64,000 nucleotides of DNA. It comes from Ruegeria sp. HKCCD7303. Its GTDB lineage: Bacteria; Pseudomonadota; Alphaproteobacteria; Rhodobacterales; Rhodobacteraceae. The notes beneath the pieces were generated by a model. The model did no database searches. It was not told where the DNA came from and worked only from the letters and a program-made list of their open reading frames with translations. The position numbers and the translations under genes are program-made. Positions 1 through 7,581 of the stretch are shown here, one piece after another; within the stretch, counting starts at the first letter, position 1; every line of letters begins with the position of its first letter. The DNA is taken from positions 186,001 to 250,000 of the forward strand of contig NZ_WVRE01000003.1 of assembly GCF_013111185.1 (NCBI RefSeq). Direction: 5' to 3'.

Positions 1-2
1 CT

Positions 3-1235
3 TCGGAGGAGCGGGTGCCGGTTGTACCCTATGGCGGTGGCACAGGATTGGTAGGCGGGCAGGTGATGTCAGATGGCCCACTCCCTTTGCTGGTCTCTTT
101 GGAGCGAATGACAGCCATTCGGTCTGTTTTCCCGACCGAGAACATCCTGATCGCCGAAGCCGGGGCCATTTTGCAAGACGTTCAGACAGCGGCCGAGAAT
201 GCGGATCGGCTGTTTCCGCTGTCATTGGCGGCGCAGGGGTCGTGTCGGATCGGGGGCAACCTTTCGACCAATGCCGGGGGCGTTAATGTCTTGCGCTATG
301 GCAACGCACGTGACCTGTGTCTGGGGCTTGAGGCGGTGTTGCCCAATGGCGAGATATGGCATGGGCTGAGCCGGTTGCGAAAGGACAACACGGGCTACGA
401 TCTGCGGGACCTTTTGATCGGGGCCGAAGGCTCGCTGGGGATCATCACGGCAGCGTCCCTTAAGCTGTTTCCAAAACCTGCTGCGCAGGGCACGGCGATG
501 TTTCAGGTGGCTTCGCCCGAGGCGGCCATCGACCTGCTGGCGCTGGCCCGAGATCAGGTGGGCGAGACTGTCAGTACGTTTGAGCTGATCCATCGGCAAG
601 GACTCGATTTCCTGACCGATGTCCTTCCGGATGTTCGCCAACCTTTCAACACACCGACAGAGTGGAGCGTGTTGATTGAATTGGGACTTGCAAAGGGGCA
701 ATCATCGTCAGCCGCGTTGGAGGAGATTTACATCCGCGCTGAAGAGCGCGGTCTGGTTCAAGATGGGGTGATTGCGCAAAGTGAAGCGCAGCGCGCTGAT
801 CTGTGGGCGGTTCGCGAACGCATTCCCGAGGCCAACCGCCTGATCGGATCTGTTTCGAGCCATGACATCTCGATACCGATTTCCAGGATTCCAGACTTTA
901 TTCGCAAAGGTGGGCAGGTGATTGCTGGCCTCGGACCGTTTCGGATCAATTGTTTCGGACACCTTGGCGATGGCAATCTGCATTACAACGTGTTCCCGCC
1001 CAAAGGGCAAAGCCGATCAGAGTTTGACACGGAAAGGGGCGCGATCAAGCAGGCTGTACATGATCTGGTTGACGCTTTTGACGGCTCGGTCAGTGCTGAA
1101 CATGGGGTGGGGCGTTTGAAAACGGACGATCTTGAACGCTATGGCGACCCGGTAAAGCTGGGTGCCATGAGGGCCATCAAGGCAGCTTTGGACCCACAGG
1201 GGATCATGAACCCGGGCGCGGTCCTGAAAGGGTGA
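3..1235 (+). CDS. FAD-binding oxidase, GlcD / D-lactate / D-2-hydroxyacid dehydrogenase type (5' truncated by the window edge)
   Basis: The reading frame is open to the left edge (codons for S-E-E-R precede the first GTG at 15), so the N-terminus is outside the window. The visible part is the C-terminal ~410 residues of a type-4 FAD oxidase: the FAD-binding loop PYGGGTGLVGGQ near the start, GAEGSLGIIT at about residue 140, the cap-domain motif FGHLGDGNLHYNV and the C-terminal SAEHGVGRLK and NPGAVL motifs. Members oxidise 2-hydroxyacids (D-lactate, D-2-hydroxyglutarate, glycolate) to 2-oxoacids with FAD. The family assignment is firm. The substrate is not shown by the sequence, and no glcE or glcF neighbour is present here. 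Confidence 0.9.
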   Translation, partial: SEERVPVVPYGGGTGLVGGQVMSDGPLPLLVSLERMTAIRSVFPTENILIAEAGAILQDVQTAAENADRLFPLSLAAQGSCRIGGNLSTNAGGVNVLRYGNARDLCLGLEAVLPNGEIWHGLSRLRKDNTGYDLRDLLIGAEGSLGIITAASLKLFPKPAAQGTAMFQVASPEAAIDLLALARDQVGETVSTFELIHRQGLDFLTDVLPDVRQPFNTPTEWSVLIELGLAKGQSSSAALEEIYIRAEERGLVQDGVIAQSEAQRADLWAVRERIPEANRLIGSVSSHDISIPISRIPDFIRKGGQVIAGLGPFRINCFGHLGDGNLHYNVFPPKGQSRSEFDTERGAIKQAVHDLVDAFDGSVSAEHGVGRLKTDDLERYGDPVKLGAMRAIKAALDPQGIMNPGAVLKG

Positions 1236-1267
1236 ACACGGCCCATGATACGGGCCGTGTCTTTAAA
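1236..1267 (+). terminator. Probable intrinsic terminator after the FAD oxidase gene
   Basis: A 9-bp perfect stem (ACACGGCCC, 1236-1244, with GGGCCGTGT, 1252-1260) encloses a 7-nt loop and is followed by CTTTAAA. It begins directly after the stop codon. It lies between converging genes and could serve both strands. Confidence 0.65.
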
Positions 1268-1272
1268 CGGTG

Positions 1273-1755
1273 TTACGACGCAGGCAGGATCACTTTGTCG
1301 ATCACGTGGATCACACCGTTCTTGGTTTCGATGTCAGCCTGAACAACGTTGGCATCATTCACCATCACACCCGAGTCCAGATCGATTGTGATATCACCGC
1401 CCTGAACGGTTGCGGCAGTCATATCATCGGTCAGATCACCGGACATCACTTTGCCCGGTACGACGTGGTAAGTCAGGATAGCAACAAGCTGGTCCTTGTT
1501 TTCCGGCTTGAGCAGGTCTGCGACTGTGCCTTCTGGCAAAGCGGCAAACGCGTCGTCTGTTGGGGCAAATACGGTGAATGGCCCTTCGCCTTTCAGCGTG
1601 TCAACTAGTTCGGCCGCTTGCACGGCGGCTACGAGAGTTTCAAAGCTGCCAGCGGCGACAGCGGTATCAACAATGTCTTTGCCATGGCCGTCGGCCAAAG
1701 CGGTAGTGCTGAACAGGATCGTGGCGACACCAGCGGCGGCGAATTTGCGGAACAT
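1273..1755 (-). CDS. Secreted fasciclin (FAS1) domain protein
   Basis: 160 residues from the ATG at 1755, chosen because it has a good ribosome site (AAGGGAGA) and opens a clear signal peptide ([21 protein letters not shown]) ending near residue 21; the reading frame extends upstream without coding character. The mature part is one FAS1 domain with the H1 motif [13 protein letters not shown], the central YHVVPGKV segment and the H2 motif [13 protein letters not shown]. Bacterial single-FAS1 proteins are periplasmic or secreted adhesion-type proteins of mostly unknown partner. Nothing in the neighbourhood indicates a specific role. Confidence 0.9.
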   Translation of the reverse strand: MFRKFAAAGVATILFSTTALADGHGKDIVDTAVAAGSFETLVAAVQAAELVDTLKGEGPFTVFAPTDDAFAALPEGTVADLLKPENKDQLVAILTYHVVPGKVMSGDLTDDMTAATVQGGDITIDLDSGVMVNDANVVQADIETKNGVIHVIDKVILPAS

Positions 1756-1862
1756 ATGAGAGTCTCCCTTGGTAAGAATGCTCGAAACAGCATCAACCGA
1801 GGTACGCGGCATCCTCACAGCAAGATCACTTGTTTTGCGCCGAATTGTGGGTTGAAGGAACC

Positions 1863-1891
1863 GAAAGCCGCGCTAAGCCAGCGTGGCTTTC
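1863..1891 (-). terminator. Hairpin downstream of apt, possible terminator
   Basis: GAAAGCC (1863-1869) pairs with GGCTTTC (1885-1891), with an inner CGCT/AGCG helix. It sits about 35 nt past the apt stop codon in the direction of apt transcription. There is no good U-run, so termination is only a possibility. Confidence 0.35.
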
Positions 1892-1925
1892 ATAGTCCAA
1901 TCACGCTTTTGTGAAGATTTCTGTG

Positions 1926-2465
1926 TCAGAGCCCCTCAAATTCGCACAGTATGTGCACGTCCATTCCCATCTCTTCCAGAACTTTACGACCTCCGAGATC
2001 GGGCAAGTCGATGATGAACGCGCATGAGACGATCTCGCCCCCAAGCCGTTCGATCAGCTTGATGCCCGCCGCCGCTGTGCCGCCTGTGGCCAGCAGATCA
2101 TCGACAACCAGAATCTTTTCGCCGGGTTGGATGGCGTCGTCGTGGATCTCAACAATCGCTTCACCATACTCCAATTTGTAGTCCTGGCTGATTGTGGTGC
2201 CGGGCAGCTTACCTTTTTTGCGGATCGGCACAAAGCCAACGCTTAGCTGATGCGCAATCGCACCGCCCAGAATAAAGCCCCGCGCTTCCAGCCCCACCAC
2301 CTTGTCTATCCGCTCACCGGCATAGGGGTGCAACATCTGGTCAATCGCCATCCGAAACCCGCGGGGGTCGGCAAACAAGGTTGTCACATCGCGAAACATG
2401 ATCCCTTCGTGGGGAAAATCGACAATGGTTCGGATGTAATCTTTGACAGATTTGTTTCTGGACAT
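1926..2465 (-). CDS. apt: Adenine phosphoribosyltransferase
   Basis: 179 residues, the usual length. It converts adenine and PRPP to AMP and pyrophosphate in cytosolic purine salvage. The type-I PRTase PRPP-binding loop [14 protein letters not shown] is at about residues 117-130, and the N-terminal [18 protein letters not shown] and the [10 protein letters not shown] motifs are typical of Apt. It stands alone, with mtnP (another adenine-yielding salvage enzyme) about 3.5 kb away. The product adenine of MtnP is the Apt substrate, so the two act in one salvage route although they are not an operon. Confidence 0.96.
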   Translation of the reverse strand: MSRNKSVKDYIRTIVDFPHEGIMFRDVTTLFADPRGFRMAIDQMLHPYAGERIDKVVGLEARGFILGGAIAHQLSVGFVPIRKKGKLPGTTISQDYKLEYGEAIVEIHDDAIQPGEKILVVDDLLATGGTAAAGIKLIERLGGEIVSCAFIIDLPDLGGRKVLEEMGMDVHILCEFEGL

Positions 2466-2791
2466 GGGCCAACCCTTTTAGCGTCAAAACACACCAAGGT
2501 GTTTGGCCCATCAAACAGCCCCGCGCAAGGTTCTAATCCGGCGCAACTTTCATGAGCGAGGGGTCATGATTGCCCGAGGCAAGCTTTTGTAACGATAGAG
2601 CGCAGCGGGTAACCAGGACAGGTGCGGTTTGCGCCAATTGCGTTGATCTCGCAATAGAAATGCCTGAGCAGTATGAAGGTTCATTGCCATATTCCTTTTA
2701 TTGTTGTTAAGTGCCCGATAACGACAATCACTATGCTATGTATATACAATGCATCGCCGAAAATTGCAAGGTCTGTTGGGGGGCAACGCGC
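2466..2791. other. Intergenic stretch between apt and the small basic protein gene
   Basis: 326 bases. The left half carries TGGGCCA at 2465-2471 and its complement TGGCCCA at 2503-2509, enough for a weak stem just upstream of apt. The right half (2690-2760) is AT-rich, includes a TATACAAT sequence, and may hold the promoter of the next gene. No supported gene is seen. Confidence 0.4.
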
Positions 2792-2965
2792 GTGGCAAAG
2801 AAAGACGGCAAGGGATCAAACAAGAAAAACAGTCAGTTGGTCCTGCGTCTGGATAAAGACGAACGGGACGCTTTTGTCGAACTGTGTAAAGAGCTGGATA
2901 CCTCAGCCGCGCGAGAAATTCGCCGGTTTATCCGTGGCTTTATGAAAGAACACGCAGAGGATTAG
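2792..2965 (+). CDS. Small basic protein of unknown function, helix-rich C-terminus
   Basis: 57 residues if it starts at the GTG at 2792 (VAKKDGKGSNKKNSQLVL...); the open frame can also start at the ATG at 2711, but the added 27 residues cross an AT-rich promoter-like sequence and look non-coding, so the shorter form is preferred. The protein has a lysine-rich N-tail and then a segment (LVLRLDKDERDAFVELCKELDTSAAREIRRFIRGFM) whose strand-helix-helix layout resembles ribbon-helix-helix DNA-binding proteins. That resemblance is by eye only. It converges on lysE with a 7-nt gap. I do not recognise a characterised homologue. Confidence 0.6.
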   Translation: MAKKDGKGSNKKNSQLVLRLDKDERDAFVELCKELDTSAAREIRRFIRGFMKEHAED

Positions 2966-2972
2966 AATGACC

Positions 2973-3602
2973 TCAGGCCGGGCGGCGCAGAACTGCCGTG
3001 GCGACTCCCATCCCTACCAAGGTCAGCCCGCCAAACCGTGTCATTGCTGTTATGACACTCGCACGGCCAATCAGGCGCCGCAGTCGGTCGGCCAACAGCG
3101 CGTAAGCTAATGCGTTCAGCCAGGCCAGCCCCACGAATGTCACGATCAGGATGGCGAATTGCGGACCCAGCGGTTCGGTCGGGCGCAGAAACTGCGGAAC
3201 AAAAGCGATGAAGAAGGCAATGGATTTCGGGTTTAGCGCGGTCACGGCCGCAGCGTGCCCAAACACATTGCGCGCAGTCACGTCGCGCGCGGTATTAATT
3301 GTGCCTAACCCTCCGGCAGGTGCACTGCGCAACAGTTTGATCCCGAGCCACACCAGATAGGCGGCCCCAACCCATTTGAGTACCGAAAACAAGGTCGCCG
3401 AGGCCAGCACCAATGCGCCCAACCCCAGCAATGAGGCTGTCATGGCCACCAGATCACCCACAGCGACCCCGGTCGCCGAAGCAACCGCGACGCTGCGCCC
3501 CTTGGACAGGGCATAGCTAAGCACCAGCAAAACGGTCGGGCCGGGGATAAGCAGTAAAGCGGTGGAGGCGGCAACAAAGGCCAGCCAAAGATCAAATTGC
3601 AT
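2973..3602 (-). CDS. LysE/RhtB family amino-acid exporter
   Basis: 209 residues with about six hydrophobic membrane segments. The N-terminal motif LIPGPTVLLVLSYALSKGR and the following A-TGVAVGDLV are diagnostic of the LysE/RhtB superfamily, inner-membrane exporters of basic or neutral amino acids, homoserine or homoserine lactone. The central LNPKSIAFF motif is also typical. The substrate cannot be read from the sequence. Length matches the family. It stands alone, converging on a small basic protein gene. Confidence 0.92.
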   Translation of the reverse strand: MQFDLWLAFVAASTALLLIPGPTVLLVLSYALSKGRSVAVASATGVAVGDLVAMTASLLGLGALVLASATLFSVLKWVGAAYLVWLGIKLLRSAPAGGLGTINTARDVTARNVFGHAAAVTALNPKSIAFFIAFVPQFLRPTEPLGPQFAILIVTFVGLAWLNALAYALLADRLRRLIGRASVITAMTRFGGLTLVGMGVATAVLRRPA

Positions 3603-3750
3603 CGCAGAAGTCCTGATTTGACGGTCTGAGATTGAGAGAATCAGCTTCAGGAATCAAGTCGCATATGCACGACGTATCAGCAGCATGCCTTTCGCGCTTG
3701 GCTGTGAAACACAAAAATACTCAAATGCTTACTCGGGTTTTATTAGTTTC

Positions 3751-3779
3751 GCGACAAAACATTCAATTTGTGTTATAGT
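3751..3779 (+). promoter_or_regulatory. Possible promoter of the cysteine-rich peptide gene
   Basis: GCGACA (3751-3756) and TATAGT (3774-3779) are separated by 17 bases in an AT-rich stretch, 45 bases upstream of the ATG at 3824. The -10 element is good and the -35 is poor (GACA only). Prediction by eye. Confidence 0.4.
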
Positions 3780-3823
3780 TGCGCCGCATTTTTTTGTTTC
3801 GATTTTAAAATAGGAGGTTCGTC

Positions 3824-3946
3824 ATGAAACTTATCGTTTCCGTTTTTCTGTTGGGCATATTGCTGATCCCGACTGTCGCCTCTGCGTGCCCGGACGGCTA
3901 CTTTAATTGCGGCGGAGACCTGTGCTGCCCCAATCCTCAGAACTAG
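3824..3946 (+). CDS. 40-residue secreted cysteine-rich peptide, unknown function
   Basis: A very short gene with a strong ribosome site (TAGGAGG, 7 bases before the ATG). The product has an N-terminal hydrophobic signal sequence (residues 1-21, ending VASA) and a mature part of only 19 residues with four cysteines: CPDGYFNC then GGDLCC and PNPQN. Cysteines are at 22, 29, 34 and 35. Because C22 directly follows the cleavage site, the product could be a free disulfide-rich peptide or, with an imperfect lipobox (A-S-A-C), a lipid-anchored one. The next gene starts 15 bases after the stop, so the two are probably co-transcribed. No family is recognised. The ribosome site, signal peptide and spacing together argue that it is real. 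Confidence 0.7.
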   Translation: MKLIVSVFLLGILLIPTVASACPDGYFNCGGDLCCPNPQN

Positions 3947-3961
3947 TTCAGAGGATATGAC

Positions 3962-4627
3962 ATGCCTAAATTCAATTTGCGGTACGCCGCCGTCGTCGTT
4001 GTTGGTTTAGCTGCGTTTGGTGCTGGTAAAGCACTCCTGTTCAACGCCAACGAATCGGATTTGCGGTATCAGAAGTTCAGCGTATCCGAAGGTCAGTTGA
4101 ACGGTCCGGTGCTGGGTGGTGCCTTTGCGTATAACCACATTTCGGAAGAATTCGAACCACAGATGATTTGTGAACTTGTTGTCGGTGGCAACCAAGTTGG
4201 GCCGCATCCGGTTTCGATCCACAGTTCAAGTCTGATTGCCCTAGGTTGGAACGGTGCATGGGATTCCATCACGGAATATGTCGGCGACAAGATTGGTGAA
4301 GCCATGCAGATCTCTGGTGCTGACGCCAAATGGCAATTCCAGAAACAATTCTGGAAGGCAAAGAACGGTACATCATTCGATGAGTCCTGCCGTTCAAAGG
4401 TCGAGGAATTAGCCAGGGATCCGAACTTTTCGGTATTCTTGGTCGAAACACTGTTCTTCGATCAGGAGGCCCTTGACGACATGGAAATGGTGCAATTGTC
4501 GCAAACGTCGATAATCTTCAGCGGATGCGAACCAGAATGCCAAGCGCCGGTGCCGGTCAAATCAGTACTCAATCCCGGTTGGTTGACGCGGTCCAAGGAC
4601 GAATGGGGTATCGTGCGTATCCATTAG
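3962..4627 (+). CDS. Membrane-anchored or secreted protein of unknown function, partner of the cysteine-rich peptide
   Basis: 221 residues. Residues about 8-27 form one hydrophobic segment (AAVVVVGLAAFGAGKALLF), an uncleaved anchor or signal peptide, so the remainder should face the periplasm. The body contains four cysteines (one in MICELVV, one in DESCRSK, two in FSGCEPEC), which could form disulfides. No enzyme motif was recognised. The ribosome site GAGGA is 7 bases before the ATG. It lies 15 bases after the peptide gene and shares its AT-rich composition, different from the surrounding core genes, which suggests that the pair arrived together. Confidence 0.75.
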   Translation: MPKFNLRYAAVVVVGLAAFGAGKALLFNANESDLRYQKFSVSEGQLNGPVLGGAFAYNHISEEFEPQMICELVVGGNQVGPHPVSIHSSSLIALGWNGAWDSITEYVGDKIGEAMQISGADAKWQFQKQFWKAKNGTSFDESCRSKVEELARDPNFSVFLVETLFFDQEALDDMEMVQLSQTSIIFSGCEPECQAPVPVKSVLNPGWLTRSKDEWGIVRIH

Positions 4628-5019
4628 TCGCAAGCATTCCCTTGATTGCCTCAAACTGGGACTAAAAGACCGCCCTGTGATTTCATCTAGCTTGGCTACC
4701 AACGCCAGTTGGCGCTGATCCGGCTTGGATAGTATCGCTATTCCGTTGCCTGATCGCTGCCATGCAGGCCAGACGCGTGCTAGATCCCAGTTGGCGAGTA
4801 GGCCATTGACCATTTCGAGGCTCAATCCAGTTGTCCGAGGACAGAATGCATCCCTGTCCAGTAAGCAATCCCATTCTTTTGACGCCGGGCGTATTCGTTC
4901 CCGGCTAATTGATGCGTTCTGCGGAGGAAGCTTCCGATTCAACGCCAGCTAGGTTCGCCTTAAAGCCAAGATTAAGTCTCCTCCATCTTCCTTGAATTGC
5001 AAACGCCCTCTACCAGTCT
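4628..5019. other. Non-coding stretch after the peptide/partner pair
   Basis: 392 bases without a supported gene. Short open frames on both strands lack coding character. One minus-strand frame (about 4640-4720) reads LVAKLDEITGRSF, faintly like the AKLDRLxR segment of serine recombinases, but nothing around it supports a recombinase. The stretch may hold the promoter of the hydrolase gene; no clear elements were seen. Confidence 0.4.
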
Positions 5020-5913
5020 ATGGTGCGAACAAGTCTAAATGAGGCTGTGATGGAACATAGCGAATACGCAACTCCCGGTAAGGTTCCCAGGACGGGTCTG
5101 ATGACCAGCCGATGGAAAATCGCGGGCATTGTATCCATTGTTCTGATCACAACGCTCTACGCCGCTGTGGTCGGGTACATGTATCTGAACCAGCGCGCGC
5201 TGCTGTTCAAACCTTCGGGAGTACTTCCCGAGCCTGCCTCTGTCGGATTGGTCGATATCGATGTCATGACGAAGTCCATGGAGGATGGGACAGAACTGAC
5301 CGTCTGGGCGGCGCCCGCGGCCACTCAAGGTGCACCGACCGTTTTGTTCTTTCACGGCCAAAGCGGTAATTTGGGTGACCGCGCGGACAGGTTGCGTGAG
5401 ATACTGAACAGCGGGTATGGGCTGCTGGCACCCAGTTATCGCGGATACCCCGGCAGCACAGGCACACCTTCCCAAGCGACCTTGGTTTCGGACGGATTGG
5501 AGCTGTTTGACCAACTTTACGACGCCGGAGAGGCGGTTGTTTTGCACGGCCAAAGCCTCGGTACGGCGGTCGCGGCGCAAGTGGCGGCACAACGACCCGA
5601 AGCCACGATGTTGGTGCTGGAAGCGCCCTTCACTGCAACCGTAGATGTGGCGGCGGAACGCTATCCGTGGCTGCCGGTATCGGCCCTGATGCACGACCAG
5701 TTTGCCACCCGCGACATCATCGGGACAATCGAGGTGCCGACGTTGATCTTCCACGGCACAGGTGATCAAACCGTTCCAGTGCATCACGGCGCGCGCCTTG
5801 CCAAGATGGGCGGCGAGAGGGTCGAGTTTTTCTTGATTCCCGGCGGAACCCACAACGAGTTGTGGTCATACGGCCTGTGGCAGACCGTTCAAGACCGCCT
5901 GCCACAGTACTGA
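5020..5913 (+). CDS. Membrane-anchored alpha/beta hydrolase (ABHD13/BEM46-like)
   Basis: Up to 297 residues; in-frame ATGs at 5050 and 5101 are alternative starts, and the one at 5101 would put the single N-terminal membrane segment (about residues 33-52 of the long form) close to the N-terminus. The catalytic layout is complete: HGQSG oxyanion-side motif, nucleophile elbow HGQSLGTAVA, acid in HGTGDQTVPVHH and histidine in GGTHNE. Homologues are serine hydrolases tethered to membranes, with unknown natural substrate. The gene ends two bases before the convergent mtnP. Confidence 0.88.
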   Translation: MVRTSLNEAVMEHSEYATPGKVPRTGLMTSRWKIAGIVSIVLITTLYAAVVGYMYLNQRALLFKPSGVLPEPASVGLVDIDVMTKSMEDGTELTVWAAPAATQGAPTVLFFHGQSGNLGDRADRLREILNSGYGLLAPSYRGYPGSTGTPSQATLVSDGLELFDQLYDAGEAVVLHGQSLGTAVAAQVAAQRPEATMLVLEAPFTATVDVAAERYPWLPVSALMHDQFATRDIIGTIEVPTLIFHGTGDQTVPVHHGARLAKMGGERVEFFLIPGGTHNELWSYGLWQTVQDRLPQY

Positions 5914-5915
5914 TT

Positions 5916-6788
5916 TCAGAGAATTCGCCCGGCGACCGCGTCCAGCTTGGCCAAAAGCGCCGGGTCGCGTTTTTCAGGGGCAGTCAGGATTGCGTATTCC
6001 AAGGCCCTATCACAGCCATGCGGGCAAGGTTCACGTTCAGCCCCCAGCAACGCGGGCAGACCCTTGACCAGAGCGCGACCCTTGTCGGCATTGCCTGTCA
6101 GAGTGGCAATGATGGTCGCAACGTCCACCTCTCCGTGGTCGGGATGCCAGCTGTCATAATCCGTGACCATCGCGATCGAGGCATAGCAAAGCTCGGCCTC
6201 GCGGGCGAGTTTGGCTTCGGGCATATTGGTCATGCCGATCACGTCGCAGCCCCATTGCTCACGATACATTTTCGATTCAGCAAGGCTCGAGAACTGCGGT
6301 CCTTCCATCGCCAAATAAGTGCCGCCGCGATGGATGGTGATGCCAGCGGCCTTGCCGGCGGTTTCGCAGGCATCCGACAGGCGCGGGCAGGTGGGATGGG
6401 CCACGCTTACATGGGCGACGCACCCCGAGCCGAAAAAGCTTTTCTCACGTGCAAAAGTCCGGTCGATGAACTGATCGACAATCACGAAGTCGCCGGGTGC
6501 CATGTGCTCGCGGAACGATCCGCAGGCTGAAACCGAGATCACGTCCGTCACGCCCAGCCGCTTCAACGCGTCGATATTGGCGCGATAGGGCACATCGGTC
6601 GGCGAATGCACGTGGCCGCGGCCATGACGCGGCAGAAAAGCCATTTCGACACCGCCCAGCGATCCGGTCAGGATTTGGTCTGACGGCGTTCCCCATGGGG
6701 TCTCAACCGCGACCCATTCGGCGTTTTCCAGCCCATCAATTTCATAGATGCCTGATCCGCCAATGACGGCAATCTTGGTTTGGGTCAC
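5916..6788 (-). CDS. mtnP: S-methyl-5'-thioadenosine phosphorylase
   Basis: 290 residues. It cleaves methylthioadenosine (from polyamine and homoserine-lactone synthesis) with phosphate to adenine and methylthioribose-1-phosphate. Features: IAVIGGSGIY at the N-terminus, the phosphate-site motif LPRHGRGHVHSP, MEGPQFSSLAES and the specificity segment MTNMPEAKLAREAELCYASI followed by the TDYD aspartate that marks adenine-type substrates rather than guanine/hypoxanthine. The released adenine would feed Apt encoded nearby. Start ATG at 6788. Confidence 0.95.
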   Translation of the reverse strand: MTQTKIAVIGGSGIYEIDGLENAEWVAVETPWGTPSDQILTGSLGGVEMAFLPRHGRGHVHSPTDVPYRANIDALKRLGVTDVISVSACGSFREHMAPGDFVIVDQFIDRTFAREKSFFGSGCVAHVSVAHPTCPRLSDACETAGKAAGITIHRGGTYLAMEGPQFSSLAESKMYREQWGCDVIGMTNMPEAKLAREAELCYASIAMVTDYDSWHPDHGEVDVATIIATLTGNADKGRALVKGLPALLGAEREPCPHGCDRALEYAILTAPEKRDPALLAKLDAVAGRIL

Positions 6789-6854
6789 TGTCCTGCTCCA
6801 CGTCTTGCAATGCTATTGGATTTGTGCGGGCTTGCGCACAGTTTGACAAGAGGC

Positions 6855-7415
6855 CTAGTCCTGTTTTGGCAACAGGTTACGTTGTTGAGACTGCGCGGTG
6901 AAGTCAGCCCAAGCTGCGTCGAACATGTCCAGTGGCCACGTCAGATTCTGCGATTGTCCGTGCCTGTCGCGGAAAACAAAGCGATACGCATCCCCGGTTT
7001 GCATAGCATCCAGCAGGTCTTGTGCGCGTTGGTCTGCAAAGGTACAGCCAAGCCCCGTCAGGCATCCCGGACGCCGCGTGCGCCATATCGTTTCGTTATC
7101 TTTGTCGATGCGAAACCCTGACGGGTTGAAAATGGTGCCGGGCTCCATTCCGAATTCAATTCTGAAGCCTTCAGGTTCTGGCGTAATGAACACGAACTGA
7201 GCCGCAAACTTCGGCCGAAATGAGAAAACTTCTGCCCGCCGGATGTAGCACCGCTGTTTCAACGCACCATTTTCTTCGCGCTCGTCGCAGATTGAATTCC
7301 AGATCCCGAAAATCTCGTGATGCGTCACGCGCCAGTTTCCGGCCGTGTCATTGCCTTGCAAGTCCTGCGCAAGGGCGGGAAGGGCAGAGAAGAGAAAGAG
7401 TATGATCCAGCGCAT
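6855..7415 (-). CDS. Periplasmic protein, IalB (invasion-associated locus B)-like
   Basis: 186 residues from the ATG at 7415; the frame runs on upstream to 8021 but that part is antisense to the SulP gene and is not coding. A short signal peptide (MRWIILFLFSALPALA) precedes GNWRVTHHEIFGIWNSICDE. The pattern of a Trp-rich start, paired cysteines (ICDE/RCYI and RPGCLTGLGC) and hydrophobic strands matches IalB-like proteins, which are small periplasmic beta proteins of uncertain function. The call is by pattern only. It is divergent from the SulP gene. Confidence 0.75.
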   Translation of the reverse strand: MRWIILFLFSALPALAQDLQGNDTAGNWRVTHHEIFGIWNSICDEREENGALKQRCYIRRAEVFSFRPKFAAQFVFITPEPEGFRIEFGMEPGTIFNPSGFRIDKDNETIWRTRRPGCLTGLGCTFADQRAQDLLDAMQTGDAYRFVFRDRHGQSQNLTWPLDMFDAAWADFTAQSQQRNLLPKQD

Positions 7416-7581
7416 GATCTCAGATTTGGTTGCTGGACCACAGTCCCGCAAATCACGTTGCTGCGAGGGTGAGGTATGCGTCAAGCACATGGCTGCATCC
7501 CACTTGGTGCAGTAGCTTAAAGCCCTCGTGTCCGCTACAACGTTGCCTTCGCGCGAACATAAAACCCTATAGGACTGACCA

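Noticed and set aside
4562..4942. Minus-strand frame of 126 codons with a segment faintly like serine recombinases (LVAKLDEITGRSF)
   Set aside because: Only a short segment fits, its C-terminal part is antisense to the 3' end of the partner gene, and no catalytic serine domain or other recombinase motif follows. Kept only as a note in the intergenic entry.
5035..5853. Long minus-strand frame (272 codons) opposite the alpha/beta hydrolase
   Set aside because: Antisense shadow. The plus strand has a complete catalytic triad with conserved spacing; the minus product is a low-complexity His/Gln/Arg-rich sequence with no motif.
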